Below are positions 21,544-32,596 of a stretch of DNA of 64,000 bases, piece by piece; within the stretch, counting starts at the first letter, position 1, and every line of letters begins with the position of its first letter. The notes under the pieces are model-generated. The model saw nothing but the letters and a program-made list of their open reading frames with translations. It had not been told where the DNA came from and did not search any database. This stretch comes from Emmonsiellopsis sp. PD_33 (taxonomy: Eukaryota > Ascomycota > Eurotiomycetes > Onygenales > Ajellomycetaceae): NCBI GenBank assembly GCA_032988165.1, contig JANTQF010000075.1:62001-126000 (forward strand), written 5' to 3'. The position numbers and the translations under genes were made by a program.

Positions 21544-22827
21544 ATGGGCGTGTCCGTCCCAGACCTCGACGCCATAGGCATAAAAGCCGAGCCGTCGCTT
21601 GCGCACCAGTTCAAGCAAGAGGTCGCCCACCTCCTCGGCCGGAACTCGCTGGGCTTCCCCGGCGCACAACCCGTCAGCTTTGCCGCGCGACACCTGCAGG
21701 AACTGCAGCGGGAGGACTACTACGTCTGCGAGAAAACGGACGGCATACGGTGTCTGATGTACTTTGCGCGCGGTGACCCGGAGTCTGACACCCCCGAGAT
21801 CCACTACCTAATCGACCGCAAGAATGACTACAGATATGTGCCCGGGTTGCATTTCCCGTTGCCGGACGATGAGAGCTTTCAGAGTTACCATGTCGATACG
21901 ATTGTGGATGGGGAGCTGGTGAATGATGTGTACGACGATGGGCGGGAGGAGATGAAATTCTATGTCTTTGACTGTCTGGTGCTTGACGGGACGAGTCTGA
22001 TGCATCGCACGCTGGACAAGCGGTTGGCGTATTTCAAGGAAAAAGTCCTCAAGCCATACAACGCCATGTACAAAAAGTACCCGTCGGAGAAACAGCACCG
22101 CGCGTTCGCGGTCGAGGACAAATCAACCCAACTCAGCTACGCGACCGAGATGATGTTCCGCGAGATCATCCCCAGCGTGAAAAGGATACATGGCAACGAC
22201 GGCCTCATCTTCACCTGCCGCAGCACCCCGTATAAAATCGGCACAGACGAGCATATCCTCAAGTGGAAACCGCCGCAGGAGAACACGGTCGATTTCCGCA
22301 TGCGGCTTGATTTCCCCTTCGTCTCGCCAGATGAAGACGACGAGGCGGACGGCGTCACGGAGCCGTATCGCGACTACGACGCCCTACCCACCTGCCACCT
22401 CTTCGTCACCGTCACGAAAAATGAATATCGCCATTACGGCACCATGTACGTCACGGACGCCGAATGGGAAGAGCTGAAATCTATGCAGAAACCCCTCGAT
22501 GATACTATTGTCGAGTGCTACATGGACGACCAGAACAGGTGGCGCTACATGCGGCTGAGAGAGGATAAAGACGATGGTAATCATATTTCTACGGTTGAGA
22601 GCGTCATGGAGTCGATTCAGGACCATGTGGGTGAGGCGGATTTGATCCGCGCCGCGCCGGCCATTAAGACGGCGTGGAAGAGGAGGCAGGCGGAGGAGGA
22701 GAAGAGGAGGAGAGGGGGGAGTGGTGGAGGGGCGGTGAATGGGGCGCCGCCGGGGCCGGGGACAGGGGCGAACGGGGTTGGGATCGGGGTGGGTTCCGGG
22801 GCGAAGAGGAAGTTTGAGGGCGAGTGA
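21544..22827 (+). CDS. CEG1: mRNA capping enzyme, guanylyltransferase subunit
   Basis: A single exon of 427 aa. All nucleotidyltransferase motifs are visible: I, EKTDGIR with GMP-accepting Lys64; III, KFYVFDCLVLDG; IV, DGLIFTCRSTPY; V, LKWKPPQENTVDF; and a motif VI region with RLREDK. The OB-fold lies between V and the end. It transfers GMP from GTP to the 5' diphosphate end of nascent mRNA in the nucleus, normally with a separate triphosphatase (Cet1 type) in fungi. Length is close to yeast Ceg1 (459 aa). The C-terminus (~385-427) is a Gly-rich low-complexity tail. It is convergent with DNA ligase I. Confidence 0.96.
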   Translation: MGVSVPDLDAIGIKAEPSLAHQFKQEVAHLLGRNSLGFPGAQPVSFAARHLQELQREDYYVCEKTDGIRCLMYFARGDPESDTPEIHYLIDRKNDYRYVPGLHFPLPDDESFQSYHVDTIVDGELVNDVYDDGREEMKFYVFDCLVLDGTSLMHRTLDKRLAYFKEKVLKPYNAMYKKYPSEKQHRAFAVEDKSTQLSYATEMMFREIIPSVKRIHGNDGLIFTCRSTPYKIGTDEHILKWKPPQENTVDFRMRLDFPFVSPDEDDEADGVTEPYRDYDALPTCHLFVTVTKNEYRHYGTMYVTDAEWEELKSMQKPLDDTIVECYMDDQNRWRYMRLREDKDDGNHISTVESVMESIQDHVGEADLIRAAPAIKTAWKRRQAEEEKRRRGGSGGGAVNGAPPGPGTGANGVGIGVGSGAKRKFEGE

Positions 22828-23487
22828 GTGAGATGCGGTATGGAGTGGGGGAAAACACTGGTATGATCCGGAACAACGAAAAGAAAAAGGAGCGAGAGAG
22901 GAAAAGAAAGTAACATTATGTATATCTATTGAATTTATCTTTTTTTCATTGGTGGTTTTTGCGGGTTTGTTTTTGCTTTCAGGTGTTAGTTGGCCAGGCC
23001 CAGTTACTCGCTTTTATATTCTTTTGCCCGGTGTTGCCGGCTTTCCAAGGTTATTTCTATTTTATTTCTATGTTTATTTCTATGGATGATATTCATTTTG
23101 TTTAGTTAGTTACCTAACTAGTATATTAGACTTATTATTCTTTTCAATCCCATCGTCTTCAATAAATGCCTTTTTTCGTCAATGGTCTTTTTCTCTGGGT
23201 GATGGCATGTCCGCTGAACGAAAACTTCGTATCTAAGCGGGAGGGAGAAGCAGAACAAAGTAAATAAATTAATCATCAATCAGTCGGATGGATATGCATT
23301 ATGTAGCAGAGATATACAGAGTCCTATCATAGACAATACCATCACACCAGACCATTGATTGATTGATTACCTTGAGACACTGCACGAACCAAGTTTCAAG
23401 AATAGTCAAAGTTACCTGACCAAACCAATCATGCCCTAGCATCAAAAGAAACCCCTAAAACGAAAACGGGACGGCAGGGGACAAGAA
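22828..23487. other. Convergent 3' intergenic region
   Basis: 660 bp of AT-rich sequence between the CEG1 and DNA ligase I stops. No gene or RNA was recognised. Confidence 0.5.
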
Positions 23488-26400
23488 TCAATATTCGAAA
23501 TCATCATCCACGCCTCCCTTCCCAGCAGAATCCTTCGCCACACTCTCCTGCTTCCAATACATCTCCGCCACCGCCCGCGTCGTTGTCGCCTGGTCCGGCT
23601 TCTTATCCTCCCGCCCCTTAATATATCTTGGAAACCGCAACGAAATGCCTTTCCCCGCCGCCCCATTAACACCCACAACCTCATCCGCAGCCGCCTTATA
23701 TCGCGGGCTCAGCGTCAGATCTGCCGCTTTCACTTCCCAGACATATTTGGGCTCGAACCAGACGTCCGGCTGGTCCTTGGGTACGGAGGAGTGGTCGTAA
23801 AATGGTTTGGGGCGGTCGATGACGAGCGGCGAGAGGGTTTTGTGTAGCTCTTCTAGAAGGGCTTCCGAGAAGCCCGTGCCGATGTTACAGATTGTTTCGT
23901 AGTTTTGGGTTGAGGGGTTGTAGGCGGCAAGGAGGAAGGCACCGTAGACTGAGGTGCGTTTGCCGCGGCCGTGATAGGCGCCGAGGACGACGAGGTCAAG
24001 GGAGTCACCGATGCCGGCGAGGTAGTCTTTTTTGACCTGTGTGATGGGTTCATGTTAGATGATTCATTGAGACGTAGGCCGGATGTATTATAGGGGGGGA
24101 TAGAACGTACCTTTAGCCAATTTCGGCTTCGTTTGCTAGGTTCGTATCCACTTTCTTCAGTGTCTAACATCTTTACCATCAGGCCTTCGCAAGATGCTTT
24201 CACACTTTCATCAAGCAAGTTTTGTATCTCATCGAGATCATTCGTGTCGCCAGACTGGGCAAAGGCAAACTCGCCCTCAACTGGAACGAAAGCTTCGTGC
24301 AATAGCTCTCTTCGTTCCCGGAGGGTCTTTTTGACGGTAGGCTATATGGTCATGAAATATTAATATCAAAGGGCCTGGATATTTAGGGGAATGACTGAGA
24401 ATGGCAGTTACTTACCTCTCCATTTAAGAAGAGCAGGTCAAACGCAAATACACACACTTTAACCTTCACATCTTCTGCCTTTACATCCTTCCTCTTTCGT
24501 GTCATAAGCTGCTGGAAGGGAAGAACTTTCTTATTTACCAAATCCCAAGCAACAGTCTCGCAATCCAGCACGAAGCTTTTCGTCCCTGTCTTTACCCAGG
24601 TCTCCAATTTGCCAAGGATATCCGGGTACTTCTTCGACAGGTCTTCGGAATTGCGTGAAAAAATCGCGCATATGCCTTCGCCATCCTTCTGTAGAGTCCC
24701 GGCTGTGGTCGGGTACTCTGGTATCGCCTCACGAGCCACATAGTGTATTTGGGCTCTTTCCCCATCGTATTTGTACTCGCAGGTAAAATTTTTACCCTCG
24801 AAGCGGTCGAGAACCTCAGTGATCGACTTTGTAGGCTTAGCCAACATGGGCTTTAGGGGCACGCCAGGCTGCAGTTTGCAGTTATCTTTCAGGTTGAAGA
24901 TTCCGTGCTCGAGCATAGCTGGGATGATGACTTCGTACGAGGGCAGTTCACTGAATGGATAATGTTAATGGCTAGCCAGAGAAACTCATATCAGAATATA
25001 GGTGCCTACCTATAGACGGTTTTAAGCATGGCTTCACCCTTGGCCAATTGGTCAGTACTGGGGGCTTTTCCTCCCTCAACTTCCACCTCATGCGCCACCA
25101 TCGCATGGGCCAGTGCAACGAGAACAGTCCTCTCAGCAAGGCCAAGTCGTAGTTTACCCTCAAGAAACCGAATGATGAATTTGGCTTCACTTGGGCCACC
25201 TTTGTTGTGTGTGATGTCAATTTTTACCCCGGCATCAGCAGATGACAACAGCTTCTTGATACCGGATATCTTTTTGTCTTGGGATCCGTGGCCTTGTGTC
25301 TTAGCGATTGTAAGAAGGCCTTCATGGACACCCCTGATGGTCAACGGTTTGGGTTTGAACATGGTGGGTTGATTCCCACGGCTCTTCGCCGCTACAAGGC
25401 CGAGATCACCAATTTCTTGCTGGTCGGATTTGATGACAGCCAGGCTACGGCCAGTGGACTCGCCGATAGCTTTCATGATCAATGACTCCCCAATTCCAAG
25501 TTCAATTCCAGCATAGTCGGCTGCCAACTTATTGATCATCAGCTGGATTGTTGGTAGGAGGTCGTTAGGGGTCAGTCGGAGAACTTGGCGGAGGAATAGA
25601 GAACAGTGAGCCAATATAATCAGCCGTTTTGTCGTCATCTCAATGAGAGAGAAGGTCGTGCAGAGAGCAGCATAAGGGACAGGGTCTCCGGCCTTCCAAT
25701 CAGGGTAAGGGTCTTTTCCACTCCCCTTCAACGCCTGCTGGACTGTCTCCCTCTTCTTCTTCGCAACCTGCGGCTTCTCATCAAGCTCATCGTCATCATT
25801 CTCAGAAATGGCTTCTTCCTGTTCAGCTGATGAGGATTCCTCCTTCTCTACAGTAATAGGTTCCTCTTTGACCTTCTTTGGGGATCTCGACTTCTGGGCC
25901 TTGGTTGCGGCTGGTTTTTTATCCGCTGCTTTGGATTTTTTGGGAGGAGCCTTTTTCTGCTCTGCAGCGGAACGCTTCCGCCTTTTCGAGACAGGTTGAA
26001 CGTCAGATTCTTCGCTTTCTTCCTGGGCCGGGCTTTTCCCTCGTTTCAATTTCTTTGACGTAGGGGAGGTACTGTCGCTCTCCGCCTTTTCAGCTGCACT
26101 GCCGGCCTCTGATTCCTCCTTTCCCGCTGACGAAGCAGGAGTCTTGTCCTTTGCAGCAATGGCGATCTTGGATTCTTCACCATCTTCCATATCCACGTCC
26201 TTCTCTTCAGTGCTTATCTCGTCATCGTTAGCCGCCACTGTAGTCTCCCCCTCTGCCTTTTTATCTCTCGATCTAGACGAAAACGCTAATGTGGACTGCT
26301 TCTTGGGCGCAGGGGCTGAAGCATTGGCACCAAAAAACTTCCTGTAAAACCGATAGGCGAAGGCGAGAGGTTAGAAAATGGACATTAAGTAGAACCCAGA

Positions 26401-26570
26401 AAACAAAAACAACCACATAGACGACCCCATAGTTTGTCCCAAAACCACCTATTACGCCATGGACAATGCAAACCGCACCCAACCATCACTCCCGTCACGC
26501 ACCCAATACTCAACTGTGGATTTCGAACATACCCCAATGTAGCCTGCTTTGTGCCGCCTTTCCCCGCCAT
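23488..26570 (-). CDS. CDC9: DNA ligase I (ATP-dependent, replicative)
   Basis: Exons 26533-26570, 25010-26341, 24416-24950, 24111-24341 and 23488-24036 give 894 aa. The N-terminus has a PCNA-interacting PIP box, QATLGKFF, whose codons are split by intron 1 (191 bp). A Lys/Glu/Ser-rich regulatory region with several NLS-like clusters (SKRRKR) runs to ~190. The DNA-binding domain (VPYAALCTTFSLIE onward) lies at ~200-440, the adenylation domain carries Lys517 in EYKYDGER, and the OB-fold follows from ~710 to the end. It seals Okazaki-fragment nicks in the nucleus; a shorter form from an internal ATG might serve mitochondria, as in yeast, but this is not shown. An ACGCGT cell-cycle box lies ~480 bp upstream. 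Confidence 0.96.
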
Positions 26571-27050
26571 GCTGATATAAACTCCGCAATTGATCGTTGA
26601 GAATCCTCTGTTTCGTCCTAGCCAACAAGCGATGCACTTGTTATAGCTCGATAGCGGGCGCTTTGCGCGCGGAGCTCCAGCAGCGGCTTCTCCAGCGGGG
26701 TATCGGGAATGGGCAAAAACGGCCTGCGGAGCACCGTGGAGCGGACGGGAACGGTGGGAGAAGCGGAGAAAATGGTGCATATATGTTCCGCACGATGTAC
26801 GGGCGAAGGGATTGTTGGTGCTATTTTCTTTTGCGCCGCGAGGTCGGGTGACGGAGTGGTTTTCCCCCAGGGACAATCAATTGCCCATCTCAAAACAAAG
26901 GCAGCTGAAAGAAAGAGAAGAGAAAGGGAAACAGCTTGACGCGGTATTTATCTGGGCAGACGTGGGCGTGGATGCGTTGTCTTGTCCAGCTGAAGTTGAT
27001 ATTGGCGCAGGCAACAGCTGCCGTCCGCAGGCCAATCTCGCGCGTGGAAG

Positions 27051-27056
27051 ACGCGT
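27051..27056. promoter_or_regulatory. MCB-type ACGCGT element in DNA ligase I promoter
   Basis: ACGCGT is the MluI cell-cycle box that drives G1/S genes, including CDC9, in yeast. Here it lies 481 bp upstream of the ligase ATG with a near-match (GACGCGG) at 26938-26944. Use in this fungus is inference. Confidence 0.45.
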
Positions 27057-27069
27057 CGGCTAATGGGAT

Positions 27070-27080
27070 CACGTGATATC
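27070..27080. promoter_or_regulatory. CACGTGATATC E-box element
   Basis: An 11-bp string upstream of DNA ligase I that recurs exactly at 54772-54782 between eIF5 and THI6. CACGTG is the Cbf1/bHLH site. Confidence 0.4.
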
Positions 27081-27869
27081 GCGATTCTCCCCTGCCCCTT
27101 TTTTGATCATTTATCGAAGGCTTCTTGAAAATTCATTGATTCAAAGCTGGAGTTGATTCATATTACTGGCATTTTACTGGTTTTTAATTTTTGTCTTTTA
27201 CGGTCGATCTCTGTATTTGACCTTGCAGTACGTTTCCGCCTTCACGAAAGAATGAAGTTATGAGCAATTCACACTTCTTGACCTGAGAAATAGGTTGTTG
27301 AGGTATCCCTCACTCTGGCTACCAGATCTTTATAATGACGACTGAAAGATTTAGGGTGATGACCATTTCACTATAGAGTTCGGCTCTAGAAGCTTCGTCT
27401 AACGGCTCAAGTTGTGCCACAATGCATACCTGCATCAAGCACTGCTACACCATTATTTAACCCACTCAGGGTGATCGGCTTCAGGGGCGTTCAGGGGCCA
27501 ACCGGTGTCAAAAGTCATGTCAGCTTAAATTCTGGTGTTATACAACCATTTTACCGCTGTTCATCCACCAAGTTAAAGATTTGATACCCCATTTGCATTC
27601 GCTCCAGGCAGGCTGATTTGATCAACTCTGCTAGGTAAACAGAGGCAGGACATTGCCTCCTAAATGAATTTACCTAGTAGTGTCATGAATCGGTTAAAAG
27701 AGCCTAAACTCCATCGATATCTTGCGTTGTCTATTCCGGCTCTAGCTGGAGCCTAGCTATAGGTTTGCAGGGCTCTGTTCTCCGCAAAGTTCGAGATTTT
27801 CCAACGTGGATAGATCTCGAATCAGGTTCGAGACGCATGCCATCATCGTTTCCGACAGGATAAACTGAC

Positions 27870-28469
27870 TTTGTCGTACCGGGTGATCCACTACTCTGGA
27901 ATCTACAGTCCCAACGGCAACAGCTATCTTGCGATCTATGGCTGGGCCAGAAACCCTCTCATCGAGTACTATATCGTTGAGAACTTTGGCAACTATAACC
28001 CATCTAGCGGTGCCACTAAAAAGGGTACCGTCACCGTTGAGCGCGGTACATACGGCGTCCTCGTCGGCACCCGTACCAACCAGCCCTTCATTGATGGAAT
28101 CCAGACTCTCCAGCAATTCTGGTCCGTTCGCCAGCAGAAGCGTGTCGGTGGAACCGTCAACGTTGGAGCGCACTTCAGGGCCTGGGCTAATGCCGGTTTG
28201 CAATTGGGTTCGAATCACTACTGCCAGATTGTTGCTGTTGAGGCTATATAGTAGCGGTAGTGCCTCCATGACTGTTGGACCTTCATCTGGTGGCGGCGGC
28301 GTAAGTTCCCCCTCTCCCTCGCATACCCTTCTTGCCATGGAGTTTAACGCTAACGCTCCATCTGCAGTGCGCTGCTAAATGGGCCCAGTGCGGTGGCCAA
28401 GGGCTACCTGCTGTGTGTCCGGATCCACCAGCAAGGCTACTAATCAGGGGGTACTCCCAGTGCGAATAA
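27870..28469 (+). pseudogene. GH11 endo-xylanase with CBM1, 5'-truncated and frameshifted
   Basis: The frame 27871-28251 encodes the C-terminal two thirds of a GH11 xylanase: SYLAIYGWARNPLIEYYIVE with the nucleophile Glu, TRTNQPFIDG, FWSVRQQKRVGGTVN, and QIVAVEAI with the acid/base Glu. The N-terminal third and signal peptide are absent, and a few codons seem lost just before IHYSG. After VEAI the frame hits two TAGs; a shifted frame resumes the Ser/Gly linker to 28300. A still-normal intron (28301-28367) leads to a CBM1 start (CAAKWAQCGGQG), whose rest survives in other frames to a TAA at 28467-28469. At least three indels are needed. It lacks obvious C-to-T decay, so deletion rather than RIP seems to have killed it. 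Confidence 0.9.
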
Positions 28470-29821
28470 ATGCCTCCTGTGCTGCATCGAGGTGATTTTG
28501 TGCCCGACGTTCCCGTTCATAAAGGCGAACGTGTTGGCGAGCTAGTTGAGACTTGGATGAATGATCGAGGATACACATCACTGCTGTCTACAGTTGCCAG
28601 GCCTGATATCATTGGTCTGATTGTTTGAGAGGCAGATGGATAGGCAAGGGGCGCTGTTTCCACTCAAGCTTAAGACAGTGGAGAGTTAATGTTCAGGATC
28701 GCCCTTCAGGTAACTTACTGCAGTAGCAGAGTCCCAATGTTGTAAGTTTCAAGTTTCAAGACTCGTATATCACCCCTTTTCGTGCTACTTGTGTGATGAG
28801 GGAGCTCAAAAACATTTTTATACATAGCTCGCTATTTCCCAGGATTGTCTCGCCGGTTGAAACCAGAGGAGAATGTTCATCTTCTCTTCACTGCCTGCCT
28901 GCGTGGCTTGGTAGGGCGCTAGGTTAGATTAGCTCCGACTGGTGATGAGAACGAAGTTAGTTAACTAGTACCCAAAAAGGTTGGAAGTTCATATTTAGAA
29001 ACACGCTAACTCGGAGGATTTTGGGGCTGAGAGAAAAATATCCATCCCGATGGATCATGGCTCCATCTCTCTTCGTCCGCTCCGCTAATAGTAATCTGCA
29101 ACCCTTAGCTTCATATTTTCTTCGCCATCCATCTCGAAACTAGTTTCCCATTGGCTCGGCACGATGCCCTTTCTCCAAATAGTCGATGCTAAGCAATGAG
29201 AACAGGGATCAACGAAGCATTGTGAGTGCTAATTATCAAACGAGGAACCGAGGGCTAACAATAGATCCTCATAGTGTCCCAGCTTGCAAATCTCATGATA
29301 CATGGTTCCCAATCCATCAGATGGCCTTCGAGTGCACCCCTGCGGAAAACCGATTTTGATGCGGTGCAAGAGCTGTCTATCCACTCTATCCCACCCCTTT
29401 CTTATTACCTTTCTTACTACGTACAGCCCATTCCGTCTATTCCGTTGTTCAACCATCGCCTATATTTCCCTCCACTGGAGAGAAATCATTACACATATGA
29501 AGGACTGTGGGGAACTTTCCAGTATCTCCGCTGGATCTTCCCCATCCTCCGTATCCTTGTTGCCCCCTGGCGATCGACACGGGATGCACGACCGGGGTTC
29601 GGGCTGGATCCCGCCGAGGTCTCGAAAAAGCGGACTGGCAATCCACTAAATCATTCCGTCTCTTTAAGTCGACGACCCGGCCGGATGGGGATAGTTATAT
29701 AAGTACTATCTACTCCGTACAATCTCCCTCGAAAAGTCATGCCCTCACCCTCCGCCAAACCCCTACCCGCCCAACCCTCCCCACCAACTCATCTATAACA
29801 AAAAAAAACCCAAATCAAATC
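28470..29821. other. Intergenic, upstream of the CE12 gene
   Basis: 1.35 kb. The frames at 29274-29702 have no recognisable domain and run into the leader of the acetylesterase gene. A TATA box is at 29696. Confidence 0.5.
29696..29702 (+). promoter_or_regulatory. TATA box of the CE12 gene
   Basis: TATATAA lies 120 bp upstream of the ATG at 29822. Confidence 0.55.
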
Positions 29822-30559
29822 ATGTTCCCATCAAAATACCTCCACTCCCTCCTCTGGCTAACCCCCACAGCCAAATTCTGCATCGCCCAGGCGCCCGCCT
29901 TTTTCCTCGCCGGCGACTCAACCACCGCGCCATTAGGCGGCTGGGGCCCCGCCTTCATCCCCAGCCTCACGAACGGGTCCATCGGTACCAACTTCGCCGC
30001 CAGCGGACGGACAACCACCTCCTTCCGCGCCGACGGCTACTGGGACCAAGTCCTCGAGGCCGTCGCGGAAAGCGCAGCCACCCACATCCCCTACGTGACC
30101 ATCCAGTTCGGCCACAATGACCAGAAAACAGACGCAGGGCTGGAAGTCTTCGTTGACAATCTCGTCGAGATGGATGGGGAGGTGCGCGCTGCGGGCGGGG
30201 TGCCGATATTCCTCACCCCGCTGAGCAGGCGCAATTATGACGCGGACGGCCGGATTACGAGGGACCTGGCGAATGTGGTGGAGCTGACGGAGCAGGCGGC
30301 GGTGGAGACGGGGGCGCTGCTGGGGGATTTGAATGCGCGGTCGATGGAGTATTTGGAGGCGATTGGGGAGGAGAATGCGATTACGTATGATTATAAGGAG
30401 GGGGATAGGACGCATATAAACCAGGCGGGTGAGGTGGTGTTTGCCGGGGTGGTGGCGCTGTTGCTTGACGAGCTGGTGCCTGGGTTGTCGGAGTATATTG
30501 TTACTGATGAGAAGTTGGTGAAGGCATTGGAGGCGGGTGAATACTATTATCCGGAATAG
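29822..30559 (+). CDS. Rhamnogalacturonan acetylesterase-like SGNH hydrolase (CE12)
   Basis: A single exon of 245 aa. I start at 29822, where a signal peptide (residues 1-22, ...KFCIAQ) precedes the domain; the longer upstream frame has no ATG-initiated signal peptide and crosses the TATA box. SGNH blocks are complete: GDSTT (Ser33), ASGRT (Gly block), GHND (Asn99) and DRTHIN (Asp195, His198). Length matches the ~230-250 aa family. The enzyme would remove acetyl groups from the rhamnogalacturonan I backbone of pectin outside the cell. GC-rich third positions suggest good expression. Confidence 0.92.
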   Translation: MFPSKYLHSLLWLTPTAKFCIAQAPAFFLAGDSTTAPLGGWGPAFIPSLTNGSIGTNFAASGRTTTSFRADGYWDQVLEAVAESAATHIPYVTIQFGHNDQKTDAGLEVFVDNLVEMDGEVRAAGGVPIFLTPLSRRNYDADGRITRDLANVVELTEQAAVETGALLGDLNARSMEYLEAIGEENAITYDYKEGDRTHINQAGEVVFAGVVALLLDELVPGLSEYIVTDEKLVKALEAGEYYYPE

Positions 30560-32596
30560 GTTTTGGAGGGGGGGTATTATGGCATGTGTATTGATATTTT
30601 TTACAGTAGATAGTCTATATGATCCGTCTGCTAGCGCAGATATTGGGCCTGCAATTATTACCAGTGGCCACAGCTACAGGGTTCTGGAAGAAGATCTTGA
30701 TATCCCGGGGCCAGAGCTGCAGAGCGTGTTCATTCTGTCTTCGACGAGGCAGTTTGGTGTTTTGGAGCTATGAAGCGAACTTCGCGTAAGAAGAATTTAA
30801 TGATCTCTATGCGTCCGCATATTAGGACCTCAAATACATTTCCAAATGCCTCTAATCAAAGCCTTGAACTGTACGGAGTTTCTCAGCTCACAATGGGAAG
30901 AGAACGAACCAGATTATTGGCCCACTTGCTGTAAGTCATGTCAAGGATAAGTTCTAAAATCGACGGTATCAAATCCCCATTCCCCTGATTGTGTAGGAGG
31001 CCACTCAGATAACTATTGGGCACTCCCATTTCTCCTTAATCTTCCTCCGTATAAACTCATCAACCCCATTTTTCATCAGAATGCTCATCACTCCTCCCCC
31101 ATGCAAGGTCGTTGAATACATTTCCTCCTTCACTATACTAGTATTGCGTGAAATCGCGTTCTATAGGGCTAAGGATAGCACGAGAGGTTGGTTGCGGGTG
31201 CTTGAGAAAAAAGGAAAGAAAGGGGAGGAAGCCATAGGAGATGCGGCCGAAATGCTTCCTGAGCCTGTGCCAGGTTTTTGGCTTGGTTGACGGTACAAAC
31301 CTGTAGTTATTTAGGTTGCAGAACAAACTGGTTTGATTCGTCTTGCTGCCCAGTGAGGTTTTGTCCTTGAGTCGGGCTATGTAACTATCTCACTGCTGTC
31401 GTCAATGGGCTTGAGGGAGAGTGACTACTATAAAAGAGTGGTCTCTCCGGCTACCCATTAGAAGATAAATGTCATTAATCACTGCTTAAAGAAATATCAA
31501 TAACTGAATTAATTTATATCCGTTCCATTTGTCTAATAGCAGTATAAGAAATAGCTCTGTAGGCTGAAATGTTTATCGTGGAAGAAGTGGTGTTTCTAAG
31601 GTTTAGACGTTTCAAACCTAAGGGCACTCGATTCTATGGACAATTCATGTCATCATCAGTTTCAAAAATCCTCTCTAGACATGCTACATTTCATACGTAG
31701 TTAGTTACATCGCCAATAATGCATTCATAACAGGTATGTTAACGGCACAATCTCCCGTCGACAGAATCAACTATATTCCACGAATAGCCATCAAGATTCA
31801 AGATAGCCAATCCATCGCCGGCCACGATTCGCAATCGGGTTTATGTCTCCCGAGGTGTAGCATTAAGTTTGTCATCCATACGGATAGTAGCTAGTTATAT
31901 AGGTAATCTAAATGAAAAGAAAGCAAAGCGGCCCGTCAACCCATCCGAACCTAACTTGGATCCATGAAAAGAAGGTTCGGGAAAAGCTTGTTTTAGCTCC
32001 CGAGCATTGTAGCAATGTGGGCACCAATCATAGTTAACTAGTTGGTTACCTCCTGTAAGTTATTCTAGCGGTGGGGAGATAGGAGTACCCTCTACCGTAT
32101 GGTATAAAAAGAATACAACGATATGATAGAGAAGTGGGAGAAACATGGTTGCGCAGGGTAAAATAATGTATATTGGGTGTCTGCGCTATACTGTTTTGTA
32201 CTGGTGTCTAATCATACATTGGCATAACGACCCTGGGAGGTCTACATGAGTCTTTTTTCAGTCTTTGGGGTGTAGCTGAAAAATAAAAACAAAGTAAAGC
32301 TGCGTCAAAACGAGGCGCCATTACCTTATCCGTCCCGTGAAAGATTGGTCAAGTTTTGGGATATGGGGGCAAAAACAATGGCATATTAGATGACGACAAG
32401 CAGGCGTCGTACATTGGAAGTGGAAGAACAGAAACATCGAACAGGAAGTACTCGAGATAGCCCATGCAGGTGAGTAGGGGAACTTTGCTTGAAATATTCA
32501 TGACATGACAGAGAAAGAGAAAAGAGATTCGTTATAGGCAATGAGCCACAGCCACCGTAGGCACAGATGTCTTAGCCGTTGAGACAAGGACCATGT
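30560..32596. other. 2.0 kb gene-poor region
   Basis: Between the CE12 stop and the CFEM stop. Only short unrelated frames are present; I see no domain, RNA gene or repeat. Confidence 0.5.

Larger units (their letters stand above)
26571..27869. other. Intergenic, ligase promoter and upstream of a dead xylanase
   Basis: 1.3 kb holding the ligase promoter (ACGCGT at 27051, CACGTG at 27070). No gene is seen. Sequence near 27780-27860 directly abuts the xylanase relic and shows no xylanase similarity. Confidence 0.5.

Noticed and set aside
25560..25640. Possible intron inside the ligase DNA-binding domain near CTTFSLIE
   Set aside because: The uninterrupted translation matches the conserved ligase I block, so it is exon.
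29507..29821. Upstream N-terminal extension of the CE12 acetylesterase frame
   Set aside because: It crosses the TATA box, has no good ATG, and the signal peptide begins exactly at the ATG at 29822.
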